Shown here one piece after another: positions 7,336 to 14,044 of a DNA stretch of 36,343 nt. Below the pieces are notes generated by a model. That model had not been told where the DNA came from. It searched no databases and saw nothing but the letters and a program-made list of their open reading frames with translations. This DNA comes from a virus. The stretch covers positions 1 to 36,343 of the IMG/VR virus record IMGVR_UViG_3300028573_000036. One strand, 5' to 3'. Made by a program: the position numbers and the translations under genes. Numbering within the stretch: the first letter of the stretch is position 1; every line of letters begins with the position of its first letter.

Positions 7336-7765
7336 CGGATTTACCCTTTGCTTTAGCTTGTAGCATCAATTGAGCTAAAAACTCAAGTAGATCTGAGGAT
7401 TTTGTTTCCTTGTCATCTTTGTCCCAAGACGCCTTCCATTTCTCGCCGCAAGTCCTTGCCATTGCATATCTTGCAAAGCCACTTTCCCACTCTCGTGTGA
7501 GAGCTTTTTGCATAAATTTCTCCTCTTGCCAAGCCTTCGCTTCTTTAAAAGCACCGGCAAAAACTTCATTTGAACGAGCCCATTCTGGCAGTCTATCGGG
7601 GTCAATTCTTCTCTTTCTGCAAAAAGAATTTATATACAATCCCTCATCGTTGGCAATGAATTCTAGCAACGCATTAGCTTCTTCTTCAATAGCTTCATCT
7701 GTCCATATTTTAGGTCGCCCAGTCGCTTTCCCTTTCGCGTATTGATTACCTTTTGGCGCTGCCAT
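7316..7765 (-). CDS. terS: Terminase small subunit
   Basis: DNA-recognition subunit that brings the packaging motor to the pac/cos site. The 149-aa protein starts with the typical Gly/Lys-rich APKGNQYAKGK segment, then a helix-turn-helix-like helical region (about residues 20-75), then a helical oligomerisation region and a charged tail ending DADAKP. Position immediately before TerL supports it. ATG 7765 has AGAGGT upstream. The family assignment rests on size, composition and position. Confidence 0.85.
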   Translation of the reverse strand: MAAPKGNQYAKGKATGRPKIWTDEAIEEEANALLEFIANDEGLYINSFCRKRRIDPDRLPEWARSNEVFAGAFKEAKAWQEEKFMQKALTREWESGFARYAMARTCGEKWKASWDKDDKETKSSDLLEFLAQLMLQAKAKGKSDADAKP

Positions 7766-7834
7766 AAATTACCTCTCGTAAAGTCTTAATCTACAGTATT
7801 TATCGACTAAAGTCACTTATTTTCGGAAAAGGGC

Positions 7835-7875
7835 TTGCGTTAAATATATAACCTTGGCATAATGTTGTGTATCAA
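7835..7875. promoter_or_regulatory. Divergent promoter/operator between terS and the + small genes
   Basis: On the + strand TTGCGT (7835-7840) is followed 17 bases later by CATAAT (7858-7863). On the - strand TTGATA (7870-7875) faces a TTATAT-type box 18 bases away. The core TATAACCTT-N-CATAATGTT is a variant of the palindrome at 10767. This would start the 7955-8584 genes to the right and terS-terL to the left. Confidence 0.6.
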
Positions 7876-7954
7876 AAGCAGCTCCCTGGTGACTCGTCCA
7901 CCAAAACGAGCAGGTTGAGTAGCGATTGATAATTAACCAATAAGGATAAAGAAA

Positions 7955-8143
7955 ATGAAATATACAGTTCTGGCGAACGATCAAGTGATTGGCAAAAGCA
8001 ATACTAAGGCCCAAGCACAACAAATCCTAAAAGACCATGCATTGTACATGCTTAATGGTGCTGTTCCACGGTTCGATAAACGCTATGATTCCGTGAAAAA
8101 CATCCTAACAGGATATGAAATCGTTTTGTCCACAAGATCTTAA
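7955..8143 (+). CDS. Hypothetical protein, 62 aa
   Basis: ATG with AAGGA upstream, about 90 bases after the + promoter at 7835. Small basic soluble protein with a beta-alpha look in the first half (KYTVLANDQVIGKS). First of three small + genes. Function unknown. Confidence 0.74.
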   Translation: MKYTVLANDQVIGKSNTKAQAQQILKDHALYMLNGAVPRFDKRYDSVKNILTGYEIVLSTRS

Positions 8144-8176
8144 ATCAAGAATTTTGAAATATAAAGGAGCAAGAAA

Positions 8177-8335
8177 ATGAGATACCAAATATACAACACA
8201 AGAACGAAGCAAAATGTAGGCAAGCCATATAAATGCCGAAAGAGGGCGAGAACTCGTGCAGAGAAGTTAGATTTAGAGTATGGCGCCTATAGTTATACTG
8301 TTAGGTATATATATCCTGATGGAACTGTGTGCTAA
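8177..8335 (+). CDS. Small basic protein, 52 aa
   Basis: ATG 8177 after AAAGGAG. Very basic (Arg/Lys-rich, with a KCRKRARTRAEK patch), then Tyr-rich beta-like residues. The start MRYQIYNTRTKQNVGKP and the first strand resemble the preceding gene in layout, so the two may be relatives. A nucleic-acid partner is plausible from charge alone. Confidence 0.66.
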   Translation: MRYQIYNTRTKQNVGKPYKCRKRARTRAEKLDLEYGAYSYTVRYIYPDGTVC

Positions 8336-8362
8336 AATTAATCAAAACAAGGACTAAAGTTT

Positions 8363-8584
8363 ATGAAAGAAGACTGGCAAGAAGCGATAGAGCAATTTAG
8401 GAAAGAGCGTGATACTGCGATCGATAAGAAGGCAAAGCGTGATGAATGCGAGCACAGGCTAAGAGCCGAGCTATATGAAGAAAAGGTGGAAAAAGAAAAG
8501 CTAATCCCTCATGTACGAAAACACAGTCTAGAGACACGCAATTTCATTGATTGTCTGCAAGGCAAAGCTCGAAAGCATAAGTAA
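8363..8584 (+). CDS. Charged helical protein, 73 aa
   Basis: AAGGA precedes the ATG. Nearly all Glu/Lys/Arg with heptad-like hydrophobic spacing, so a coiled coil is likely. Ends at the shared terminator at 8583-8645. Function unknown. Confidence 0.74.
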   Translation: MKEDWQEAIEQFRKERDTAIDKKAKRDECEHRLRAELYEEKVEKEKLIPHVRKHSLETRNFIDCLQGKARKHK

Positions 8585-8645
8585 AAAAAGAGCCGCTAAA
8601 GGCATGAAATGAGGAGCGATTTAGGAGGCCCTCCCTTTAGCGGCT
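8583..8645 (-). terminator. Terminator between convergent operons
   Basis: A 12-base perfect inverted repeat (AGCCGCTAAAGG at 8591-8602, CCTTTAGCGGCT at 8634-8645) sits between the last + gene and the last - gene. In the - direction it is followed by seven T (8583-8589), a standard intrinsic terminator for the 8651-10748 operon. In the + direction only a weak T-run follows, so it may act there with lower efficiency. Confidence 0.82.
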
Positions 8646-8650
8646 AAGGT

Positions 8651-8842
8651 TTATTCTTCTTCTGATTCTTCGAGCTCATCGAGCCTTCGTTGCATGTCCA
8701 TAAGCTCTTGCATGATCTTGCGAATAAATTCGCCAAGGGTTGCGCCAAAGTAAGCGCGAGCAAAGTCCTCATCGCCTTCTGTGTCAAATATCTGTGTCAC
8801 ATGGTCTTTACGCCATGACTCGTAGCTATCCCTGAGGTTCAT
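8651..8842 (-). CDS. Acidic helical protein, 63 aa
   Basis: Overlaps the preceding gene by 17 bases. Ends in a coiled coil of Glu, Met and Leu (residues 38-63, EESEEE). Last gene of the operon, directly before its terminator. Function unknown. Confidence 0.74.
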   Translation of the reverse strand: MNLRDSYESWRKDHVTQIFDTEGDEDFARAYFGATLGEFIRKIMQELMDMQRRLDELEESEEE

Positions 8843-9041
8843 CTAAATATCTCCATAATTTCACTTCAACGTTGGCTTCTGCCATCTCTTCGTCCTGGTT
8901 CCACATTTGCTTAGGATCTGTGCCTACTAATGAGGCCTTTGTAATCATCGTGGCGAGGACTTCCACTGTCTTGCCAATCTCCGGTAGCTCCTCAGTAGCG
9001 CTTTTCCATGCCTGCGTTGTCTTTACAATAAACTCACTCAT
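8826..9041 (-). CDS. Small protein, DUF551-like W...LP..G pattern, 71 aa
   Basis: GAGGATT precedes the ATG. The pattern AWKSATEELPEIGKTVEVL and a later W-R-Y resemble small phage proteins that start with Trp, a LP-x-x-G turn and a strand (DUF551-like). The gene at 11482 has the same opening. The family call is tentative; function unknown. Confidence 0.72.
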   Translation of the reverse strand: MSEFIVKTTQAWKSATEELPEIGKTVEVLATMITKASLVGTDPKQMWNQDEEMAEANVEVKLWRYLDEPQG

Positions 9042-9163
9042 AAATCCTCAATAGTAAAAAAAAGTTGCTCCTAGTGCTGGTGCGATATTTAGCCTCGCCA
9101 TCGGGCTCTGTGATACAACGCCTCACTCTTTGGGCTGCCAGCTGCCTCCAGGAACAACAAAGG

Positions 9164-9316
9164 TTATTTCTTCTTTTTAGGTGGGATTTTAGCTCCGGCT
9201 TTTCTTGCAACATCGAGAGAGATGGCTATGCTCTGCTTCTTCGGGTGGCCACTGGCTTCTAGTTCTGAAATATTTTCTCCGACTGCCTTTTTGCTCTTAG
9301 ATTTGATCAAGGGCAT
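9164..9316 (-). CDS. Small conserved phage protein (MPLIKSKSKKA type), 50 aa
   Basis: ATG 9316 after an AGGAAAA tract, overlapping the previous gene by 20 bases. The start MPLIKSKSKKAVGENISE and the HPKKQSIAI segment match a very common small phage/prophage protein type of the form MPL-K-S-SKKA ... KPQKQAVAI. Lys-rich, probably helical. Its role is not established. Confidence 0.75.
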   Translation of the reverse strand: MPLIKSKSKKAVGENISELEASGHPKKQSIAISLDVARKAGAKIPPKKKK

Positions 9317-9476
9317 CTTTTTTCCTCACACATATGTTTAAGTTTCTGCTCTTTTTTATACCTGATGGTATATCTACGTCAAGCGCATCGTGCAAATTTA
9401 TGTCACGCAGGTCCTCTTCGGTGAGTATTACCTCTAAAAAGTCCTCGTCTTCATCTTTCTCAAATATTACTTTCAT
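9297..9476 (-). CDS. Hypothetical acidic protein, 59 aa
   Basis: ATG 9476 forms an ATGA overlap with the stop of the 73-aa gene. Acidic N-terminal half (EKDEDEDFLEV), basic C-terminal half. Function unknown. Confidence 0.68.
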   Translation of the reverse strand: MKVIFEKDEDEDFLEVILTEEDLRDINLHDALDVDIPSGIKKSRNLNICVRKKDALDQI

Positions 9477-9694
9477 AGTTTTTCCCAGCCACTATAGTCG
9501 CCAACAAACGGACAGATCGCTTGAGAGTTATTTAATTGATCACATATCCATTGGGCTACTTCTTTTGGAAATCCATAGCCACGAGCCCCACTATCAGTAA
9601 TCCATCCGCACCTTCCTGGGTCTAAAGAGATAGAATAATCCCTACTTTTATCATCATCATCGCAATGGATGTGCCATTTTTCTTTTTTTCTCAT
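9473..9694 (-). CDS. Hypothetical protein, 73 aa
   Basis: ATGA overlap with the RusA gene. It has an HCDDDDKS acidic loop, a glycine-rich middle and a terminal SGWEKL, and could be a small beta domain with a metal site, but no family was recognised. Confidence 0.72.
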   Translation of the reverse strand: MRKKEKWHIHCDDDDKSRDYSISLDPGRCGWITDSGARGYGFPKEVAQWICDQLNNSQAICPFVGDYSGWEKL

Positions 9695-10152
9695 ACTTCA
9701 AACACCTTGATTACAGTCTTAGGCTGCGTGCCATACATTTTTTCGAGAACCATCTTGACGATTTGGCTATCATCTCGATAAACGATGCCTTTGAGGGCAT
9801 TAGTCACGAGGTAAGCTAAGTTATCGAGATCAGGCCGGATAAAGTGCTTTATCGTATTAGTCTCCATTTGTGTACGCTCTATGCCTCTAATTTGTTTAGG
9901 GATAGGGAGGTAGAAGGTGAGGTGCATCTCTATGCTACCCAAAAGAGGCTCTTTGGGCGCATGCGGCATGATCTGCCATTGTATGCTTTTCTTGTTAAGC
10001 TTCGATGGGTCATAAAATACTTTCTTTCCTGTAAAGCTCAATCCCTGCTGAGTTTGCCTCTGAGGCCTGGGTGTAGAGTGTATCTCAAAAATGTACATGC
10101 CAACGCTCTGTTGGCATGTTATATATTCCTTTGCTGGCATTTCATCAAGCAT
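9691..10152 (-). CDS. rusA: RusA-family Holliday junction resolvase
   Basis: Cuts four-way DNA junctions left by recombination or replication fork reversal, so that packaged DNA is unbranched. The central and C-terminal parts carry the RusA signature: a basic PRPQRQT region, then HFIRPDLDNLAYLV with the catalytic Asp pair, then YRDDSQIV with a second Asp pair, and a terminal basic strand. The ORF extends upstream, but the good starts are ATG 10152 or 10140, overlapping the HTH gene end. Family length is about 120-150 aa. It acts with the exonuclease, RecT and SSB-like genes on the + strand. Confidence 0.9.
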   Translation of the reverse strand: MLDEMPAKEYITCQQSVGMYIFEIHSTPRPQRQTQQGLSFTGKKVFYDPSKLNKKSIQWQIMPHAPKEPLLGSIEMHLTFYLPIPKQIRGIERTQMETNTIKHFIRPDLDNLAYLVTNALKGIVYRDDSQIVKMVLEKMYGTQPKTVIKVFEV

Positions 10153-10543
10153 TTTCTGCAATAATCTCCATCTCCTCAGCTGCAAACCTATCAAGTTCTT
10201 CCTTCATAATGACAACATAACAGCCCTTACGAATACTTTTAAGCTTGCCTGTACGTACGTAGTATTCAATGTTTTTAAAGTTCATATCCAAAATTTTAGC
10301 TGCATCAAGGATGCTATACTCTCCGCGTGAGTGATCGAAGACTCTACGCCCGTTGAATGTGCTGTGGAGCTGTTTTGAGCGGTAATCGTCGTAGTACTCA
10401 TCGATCCACTCTTGGCATGTATAGAGTTTACCTTCCACTTTTTTTGCCTTGAGGCTGAGCCGACGCACCAGATCGTACGCGTTTTGCACTGTGCACTGCA
10501 TTTGTTTTGAGGCTTCTTTTATTGATATCATCATCTTTTTCAT
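10145..10543 (-). CDS. DNA-binding protein with two HTH (excisionase/MerR-like) segments
   Basis: AAGGAG precedes ATG 10543. Two helix-turn-helix-like units are visible: residues about 5-50 (ISIKEASKQMQCTVQNAYD... then TCQEWIDEYY) and about 75-125 (YSILDAAKILDMNFKNIEYYVRTGK... then MKEELDRF). This pattern of an A-A-x-x-L helix, a recognition helix with a Gly-Lys wing and a following helix is typical of winged excisionase/MerR-like phage proteins. A role in regulation is inferred from its place beside the divergent promoter. Confidence 0.85.
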   Translation of the reverse strand: MKKMMISIKEASKQMQCTVQNAYDLVRRLSLKAKKVEGKLYTCQEWIDEYYDDYRSKQLHSTFNGRRVFDHSRGEYSILDAAKILDMNFKNIEYYVRTGKLKSIRKGCYVVIMKEELDRFAAEEMEIIAENA

Positions 10544-10748
10544 TGTTTCTCCTTGTAATTTTTACTTTTTTCCAATCTTCTTGTGTAACTTTGCCCTTGG
10601 TTTCCCTGGCAATAATCAGCTGATAGGCATATAAGGGCACATGACGCCAATGGCACCAATTATAAATGCTCATGTAAGAAAAGCCAGTTTTTCTTGAAAA
10701 TTCCATCATGTCGATGTTATTGGCCTGTAGATATTCTTTAAGCTGCAT
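10428..10748 (-). CDS. Cro/CI-like HTH regulator
   Basis: First gene leftward of the symmetric promoter at 10767. The start is ATG 10748, with AGGGGTG as the ribosome site (the GTG at 10754 is part of it). The N-terminal 60 residues form a small helical HTH unit (LKEYLQANNIDMMEFSRKTG, then FSYMSIYNWCHWRHVP), the phage repressor/Cro layout. The last 38 codons overlap the next gene by 116 bases in another frame and are low-complexity and basic, so that tail may be fortuitous. It is the prime candidate to bind the palindrome. Confidence 0.75.
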   Translation of the reverse strand: MQLKEYLQANNIDMMEFSRKTGFSYMSIYNWCHWRHVPLYAYQLIIARETKGKVTQEDWKKVKITRRNNEKDDDINKRSLKTNAVHSAKRVRSGASAQPQGKKSGR

Positions 10749-10766
10749 GATCACCCCTTTTTGCTA

Positions 10767-10799
10767 TTGACTATAACCTTATCACAATGTTATAGTCAA
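10767..10799. promoter_or_regulatory. Perfectly symmetric bidirectional promoter/operator
   Basis: The 11-base arms TTGACTATAAC (10767-10777) and GTTATAGTCAA (10789-10799) are exact inverted repeats with an 11-base centre. Read as a sigma70 promoter, TTGACT and TATAGT are 18 bases apart on each strand. Each -10 therefore overlaps the opposing -35, so one polymerase blocks the other. It separates the HTH regulator (-) from the exonuclease operon (+). The same sequence recurs at four other starts. Confidence 0.87.
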
Positions 10800-10827
10800 G
10801 CAATATCAATCAACCAAGGAGAAAAAT

Positions 10828-11430
10828 ATGAAACATGTTCGCGTATCAGAGATCTTAAGCCGCTTATTCCCCTATACAGACGTAGATCCAATCATCTTAG
10901 AAGAAAAGGCCAAGATCGGCACAAATGTCCACAAGGCTATAGTTCAAGACTGCGCAAGTGAGTTCGTAGTCATAGAAAGCGATAGGGCGCAAGCCTATTT
11001 CGATAGCTACAAGATGCTTAAGTTCGCTCCAGATCAGCCGATGTTAATCAGGCAGGTTCCTAGGCTTTATTGCGATGATCTCATGATCACAGGCGAATGT
11101 GACGGTTTACTTCAAGGATACGGCTCAGACAGGCTTATAGACTGGAAATGCTCTGCAAATGCGCATCAAGAGCAGTGGAACATGCAGGCCCATTTTTACT
11201 TATACCTACTCAAAGTAAACGGCTATAGCATATCTGAGGACATGCTTTGGGTAAATTTGCGACATAGAAAGCGTGTAAAATACGGAAAGAACGGACAGAA
11301 TAAGCTAATTTACGACCCGCTAGAGCCCATAGTTCACACATTCCAGTTCGACCAAAAAGTGCTCGACAAGTGCATGGAAGCAGCAATTAAGTACTGGGAA
11401 GAAAAATCTTCTGCTATTTCTGTTGTATAA
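10828..11430 (+). CDS. PD-(D/E)XK exonuclease, RecB/Cas4-like, recombination partner of RecT
   Basis: Likely 5'-3' exonuclease that resects DNA ends to make single strands for RecT. Motifs in order: GTNVH (residues 31-35), GECD (89-92), DWKCS (105-109, catalytic Asp and Lys) and QAHFY (120-124), which is the RecB-family order with the final Q-x-x-x-Y. At about 200 aa it is shorter than lambda exonuclease but in the range of phage RecB-like enzymes. It begins 29 bases downstream of the divergent promoter. A four-cysteine Fe-S cluster is not evident. Confidence 0.9.
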   Translation: MKHVRVSEILSRLFPYTDVDPIILEEKAKIGTNVHKAIVQDCASEFVVIESDRAQAYFDSYKMLKFAPDQPMLIRQVPRLYCDDLMITGECDGLLQGYGSDRLIDWKCSANAHQEQWNMQAHFYLYLLKVNGYSISEDMLWVNLRHRKRVKYGKNGQNKLIYDPLEPIVHTFQFDQKVLDKCMEAAIKYWEEKSSAISVV

Positions 11431-11452
11431 AAGGTTGTGATAATGTTATAGT
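11423..11452 (+). promoter_or_regulatory. Internal promoter, variant of the recurring element
   Basis: TTGTAT (11423-11428), 18 bases, TATAGT (11447-11452), overlapping the exonuclease stop codon. The interval has TTGTGATAATGTTATAGT, matching the other copies nearly base for base, though the left half-site is degenerate. It would boost transcription of the genes from 11482 on. Confidence 0.65.
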
Positions 11453-11481
11453 TAAGCCATAACCAAAAAGGAGGTCATTCC

Positions 11482-11697
11482 GTGAAATGGAGAAGTGTAA
11501 TAAACAATGAACTGCCTGAAGAAGGCGAATATGTATTGTGGAACGATACATCTAGAAACGATAAATTTAAATACTTTGTGGCCAGAGTGAGATCTGAACC
11601 AGAAGGCATATTCTTGGCTGGAGCTTACATAGATATTTATGAGAAATTCAGAGATGACATCTTATGGTGTTATATCCAAGGAGGAAAGGAGAGCTAA
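11482..11697 (+). CDS. Small protein, DUF551-like opening, 71 aa
   Basis: GTG start after AAAGGAGGT. The start KWRSVINNELPEEGEYVLW has the Trp, LP-E-x-G turn and strand of DUF551-like phage proteins, and a late Trp (WCYIQ). Relative of the gene at 8826. Function unknown. Confidence 0.78.
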   Translation: MKWRSVINNELPEEGEYVLWNDTSRNDKFKYFVARVRSEPEGIFLAGAYIDIYEKFRDDILWCYIQGGKES

Positions 11698-11698
11698 G

Positions 11699-11908
11699 AT
11701 GTCCAACGCACAGATAGTAAAAGATTACGTTGATCGTATTAGAGATAATATAATCAAAACTTTAGATTCAAATCCTGATCATATTTATCCTTTCGTTGTA
11801 GGATGGATGCAGGCTGATATAAACCATATTCTTTGTAGGCTAGAATGGGAGTTCCCTGAAGCTTTTAAGAGTATAAAACAGATGTTAAACGAAAGACCAT
11901 TTGAGTAA
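11699..11908 (+). CDS. Hypothetical protein, 69 aa
   Basis: The start is taken at ATG 11699, directly after AAAGGAG and the previous stop, not at an upstream in-frame ATG. Helical, with one Cys (HILCRLEW) and several Asp/Asn. Function unknown. Confidence 0.75.
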   Translation: MSNAQIVKDYVDRIRDNIIKTLDSNPDHIYPFVVGWMQADINHILCRLEWEFPEAFKSIKQMLNERPFE

Positions 11909-11913
11909 AAACA

Positions 11914-12153
11914 ATGAGAGAAATACAAGACTTTCAACAGTTAGGCGACGAATGGGAAGCGATCCAAGATAGGATCACCAGAAGCACTCTTGAGATGTAC
12001 AAGCGTCAGCTGGAAGGCTATTCAGAGATTCACGGAGTAGAGATCTACGATCTAATGACTCTAAAGCCCGCAATGTTCGGCGAGGACTGCGATATGGTTG
12101 CAGACCTTGTCGAATGGATACTAGAGATAGAAGCGGAAATAAAAACCCCCTGA
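11914..12153 (+). CDS. Hypothetical acidic protein, 79 aa
   Basis: Starts 6 bases after the preceding stop. Acidic and helical (EWEAIQDRI, LEIEAEIK). The stop codon lies inside the hairpin at 12141-12170. Function unknown. Confidence 0.74.
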   Translation: MREIQDFQQLGDEWEAIQDRITRSTLEMYKRQLEGYSEIHGVEIYDLMTLKPAMFGEDCDMVADLVEWILEIEAEIKTP

Positions 12154-12170
12154 TGGATGAGATCAGGGGT
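12141..12170 (-). terminator. Intrinsic terminator for leftward transcripts
   Basis: CCCCTGAT (12147-12154) and ATCAGGGG (12162-12169) form an 8-base stem with a 7-base loop. Read leftwards it ends in TTTTT (12141-12145), the standard order for termination on the - strand. No T-run follows on the + strand. It could end antisense transcripts coming from the membrane-protein gene at 13839. Confidence 0.65.
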
Positions 12171-12202
12171 AAATCAATCACCAATAAAAATGAGATTGCT
12201 AC

Positions 12203-12400
12203 ATGAACTATAGCGACCAAGAATATATCAGCGGAGAAGAATATCATCAAGCGATGATGTTCGATTTTTACAAAGAGAGAGCCGAAGAGCTTGAGAATAA
12301 GCTACTTATGGTAGAAATAGAGCTTAGTTTCTCTAAGATTAGAGCTAAGATGTGGGAAGACCTATACAATCAAGTTGAATCTAATACTAGCAAAGTGTAA
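12203..12400 (+). CDS. Helical coiled-coil protein, 65 aa
   Basis: No clear ribosome site is seen before ATG 12203. Acidic start, then a long Glu/Leu/Lys helix (residues 24-60) with a likely coiled coil. Function unknown. Confidence 0.68.
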   Translation: MNYSDQEYISGEEYHQAMMFDFYKERAEELENKLLMVEIELSFSKIRAKMWEDLYNQVESNTSKV

Positions 12401-12425
12401 ACTTTGTAGTTTAGGAGGTGATTGT

Positions 12426-12491
12426 ATGTTGATATATCCTGTACCAGATCAAGAACTTGGCGAAGAATGGCCAGATGAATTTAAAAAATAA
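12426..12491 (+). CDS. Possible 21-aa micro-protein
   Basis: ATG 12426 has an exceptionally strong AGGAGGTG ribosome site five bases upstream. The product is short, acidic and Pro/Trp-containing (PVPDQELGEEWPDEF). The next gene follows in 12 bases. It is either a real micro-protein or a leader peptide for recT. Confidence 0.45.
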   Translation: MLIYPVPDQELGEEWPDEFKK

Positions 12492-12503
12492 AGGAGAAAA
12501 CTA

Positions 12504-13337
12504 ATGAGCAATGAAATAGTACAAGCCACCCACTACAAAACAGAGCTTGACTACGCCAAAGAAGTAGGCAAGATGGTGGTAAAATCTGGCAAATGGCCAA
12601 AAGAGTGGACCGAGGATACAGTAGCTATCCTAGTGATGTATGCAAGAGACCTGGGCATCCATCCTGTGAAGGCCTTGATGAATGGTTTCGACATCATACA
12701 AGGCAAGATCAGTATGAAGCCCATTCTTATGGCAGACATGATCCGTAAGTCAGGAGGCAGCATCCAGATCCTGCAGAATGACGATGTCGCTTGCGTTCTA
12801 AAGGGGACACGGAAGGACAATGGAGACACTTGCACAATCAAGTTTAGCTACGAAGATGCAAAGAAAGCTGGACTAACTAGCAAGGAAAACTGGAACAAAT
12901 GGCGCTCAGACATGCTATACAGCAGAGCTATGGGGCGTCTAGCTAGGCAATTATGGACAGATGTTATTGGAGGCGCATACACCGATGGTGAAATGGAAGA
13001 CATCAAAGCAGGAACGAAAGCACCTCAGGAGCCTGAAATGGCTCAAGCTGACTTCGAGGTTACTACTATTGTTCAGGAACAACCAAAGATAGAGGCCCTT
13101 CCGGCTGCTTCTAGCACACCTACAATCGACGATCTACAAAAAGCCATGTTTGGACACCACCCTATTGGCAAAGACGAATTGCAGGCCTTCCTAATCGATA
13201 TGTCACAACAGAAGCAAGCATCCGAAGAGGCTATCATCAGGTCTGCCCTAAGAAGTGAAGATGCGATGTCGAAGTTCTGCAAGGCTCTAGAAGAATGGCA
13301 GAAGCAAGCACCTGAATCTGAACCTGAAGTCGTTTAG
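12504..13337 (+). CDS. recT: RecT-family single-strand annealing protein
   Basis: Anneals complementary single strands made by the exonuclease. The first 165 residues carry the RecT-type fold pattern: a long helix with WTEDTVAILVMYARDLGIHPVKA, the conserved G-F-D-I-I-x-G-K, P-x-L-M-A-D-M, and after an FSYEDAKKAGL segment the W-x-x-W-R-S-D-M-L-Y-S-R-A-M-G-R-L-A-R helix. The C-terminal 100 residues are Gln/Ala/Pro-rich and likely a linker or partner-binding tail. Genes for an exonuclease and SSB-like protein nearby complete the pathway. Confidence 0.94.
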   Translation: MSNEIVQATHYKTELDYAKEVGKMVVKSGKWPKEWTEDTVAILVMYARDLGIHPVKALMNGFDIIQGKISMKPILMADMIRKSGGSIQILQNDDVACVLKGTRKDNGDTCTIKFSYEDAKKAGLTSKENWNKWRSDMLYSRAMGRLARQLWTDVIGGAYTDGEMEDIKAGTKAPQEPEMAQADFEVTTIVQEQPKIEALPAASSTPTIDDLQKAMFGHHPIGKDELQAFLIDMSQQKQASEEAIIRSALRSEDAMSKFCKALEEWQKQAPESEPEVV

Positions 13338-13338
13338 C

Positions 13339-13839
13339 TTACTCAGCCTTGACAATAGGGGTCTTCATAGGACGGCCCCTTTTTCTTTTCGGAAGCAGTT
13401 CCGCTGCCTTCTTAGCTTCTTGCTTCTCTTTGAACTGAGCAAGAGCTTTGCGTGAAGCTGCTTTGAATGAGCACATTTGCATTGTATCACGAGATATAGT
13501 CTCAGAAAGCTTAGGATTCTCCCAATGAATTCCTTCTCCAAATTCATCTTTTGTGTAATGAGGTTTTGCATTTAGCATCCGATCTATTGAATCTACAAAT
13601 GATTGCGGAACTTTTGTTGTCTCACCAGGCGCAGGAAGAGAATTGTTAAACATGAGGTCCTGCTTAGCTTCCATCTGTGTGATCATGGAGAGCATGGTTT
13701 TGAGGCTATTTGTGTTTGATAAAGCATGGTCGACATAGTGATCTAAGCGCTTTGCTATGCGATCTTGCATCACAAGGACCAAAGCTGCAATGACTAAAGT
13801 TATAAGGGCGAAAAACGTTGTGACAATTGACCATTCCAT
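13339..13839 (-). CDS. Membrane-anchored protein with an AT-hook-like C-terminus, 166 aa
   Basis: The start is set at ATG 13839 with AAAAGG upstream; the longer frame has no ribosome site. Residues about 3-25 form one transmembrane helix (VTTFFALITLVIAALVLVM), followed by a charged helix, a loop with Met/Asn-rich residues, and a C-terminal basic helix. It ends PKRKRGRPMKTPIVKAE, whose KRGRP core matches AT-hook DNA-binding motifs. This layout recalls phage proteins that attach replicating DNA to the membrane (phi29 p16.7 has an N-terminal membrane helix and a C-terminal DNA-binding part). It is the only - gene among the + replication genes. Confidence 0.75.
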   Translation of the reverse strand: MEWSIVTTFFALITLVIAALVLVMQDRIAKRLDHYVDHALSNTNSLKTMLSMITQMEAKQDLMFNNSLPAPGETTKVPQSFVDSIDRMLNAKPHYTKDEFGEGIHWENPKLSETISRDTMQMCSFKAASRKALAQFKEKQEAKKAAELLPKRKRGRPMKTPIVKAE

Positions 13840-13925
13840 GATATGCCTTTTTAACTTGGAAGATACCCTATGCATGAGAAATTTGGCTAGGAATTAAAGG
13901 CATTTAAGGTTATCTTCTAAAACAA

Positions 13926-14005
13926 AACAGGCGTCTATCTCGCAAAGAATATTGACGCCTGTTCCCCACAGAAAGTGATACACGAGATCTTAACACTTCC
14001 TGTGG
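13926..14005. repeat. Two tandem inverted repeats before the replication genes
   Basis: AACAGGCGTC (13926-13935) pairs with GACGCCTGTT (13954-13963). CCACAGAAAGTG (13966-13977) pairs with CACTTCCTGTGG (13994-14005) with one mismatch. Loops are 18 and 16 bases. They lie between the membrane-protein gene and the initiator gene. Possible roles are an origin, a protein-binding site, or (first repeat, leftwards, with TTGTTTT) a terminator. Confidence 0.6.
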
Positions 14006-14044
14006 ATTAATACAACAAAAGATCCAACAAAGGAAGAAAATTTC

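Noticed and set aside
9042-9163. Possible gene or terminator in the gap of the RusA operon
   Set aside because: A T-run exists but no stable stem precedes it, and the only ORF is 17 codons without a ribosome site. Nothing supportable.
10828-11430. Cas4 as part of a CRISPR system
   Set aside because: No Fe-S cysteine set, no cas neighbours, and recT follows; a phage RecB-like exonuclease fits better.
13840-13875. Longer start of the membrane protein (ATG 13875)
   Set aside because: No ribosome site there; AAAAGG lies before ATG 13839, and the membrane helix then starts at the N-terminus as expected.
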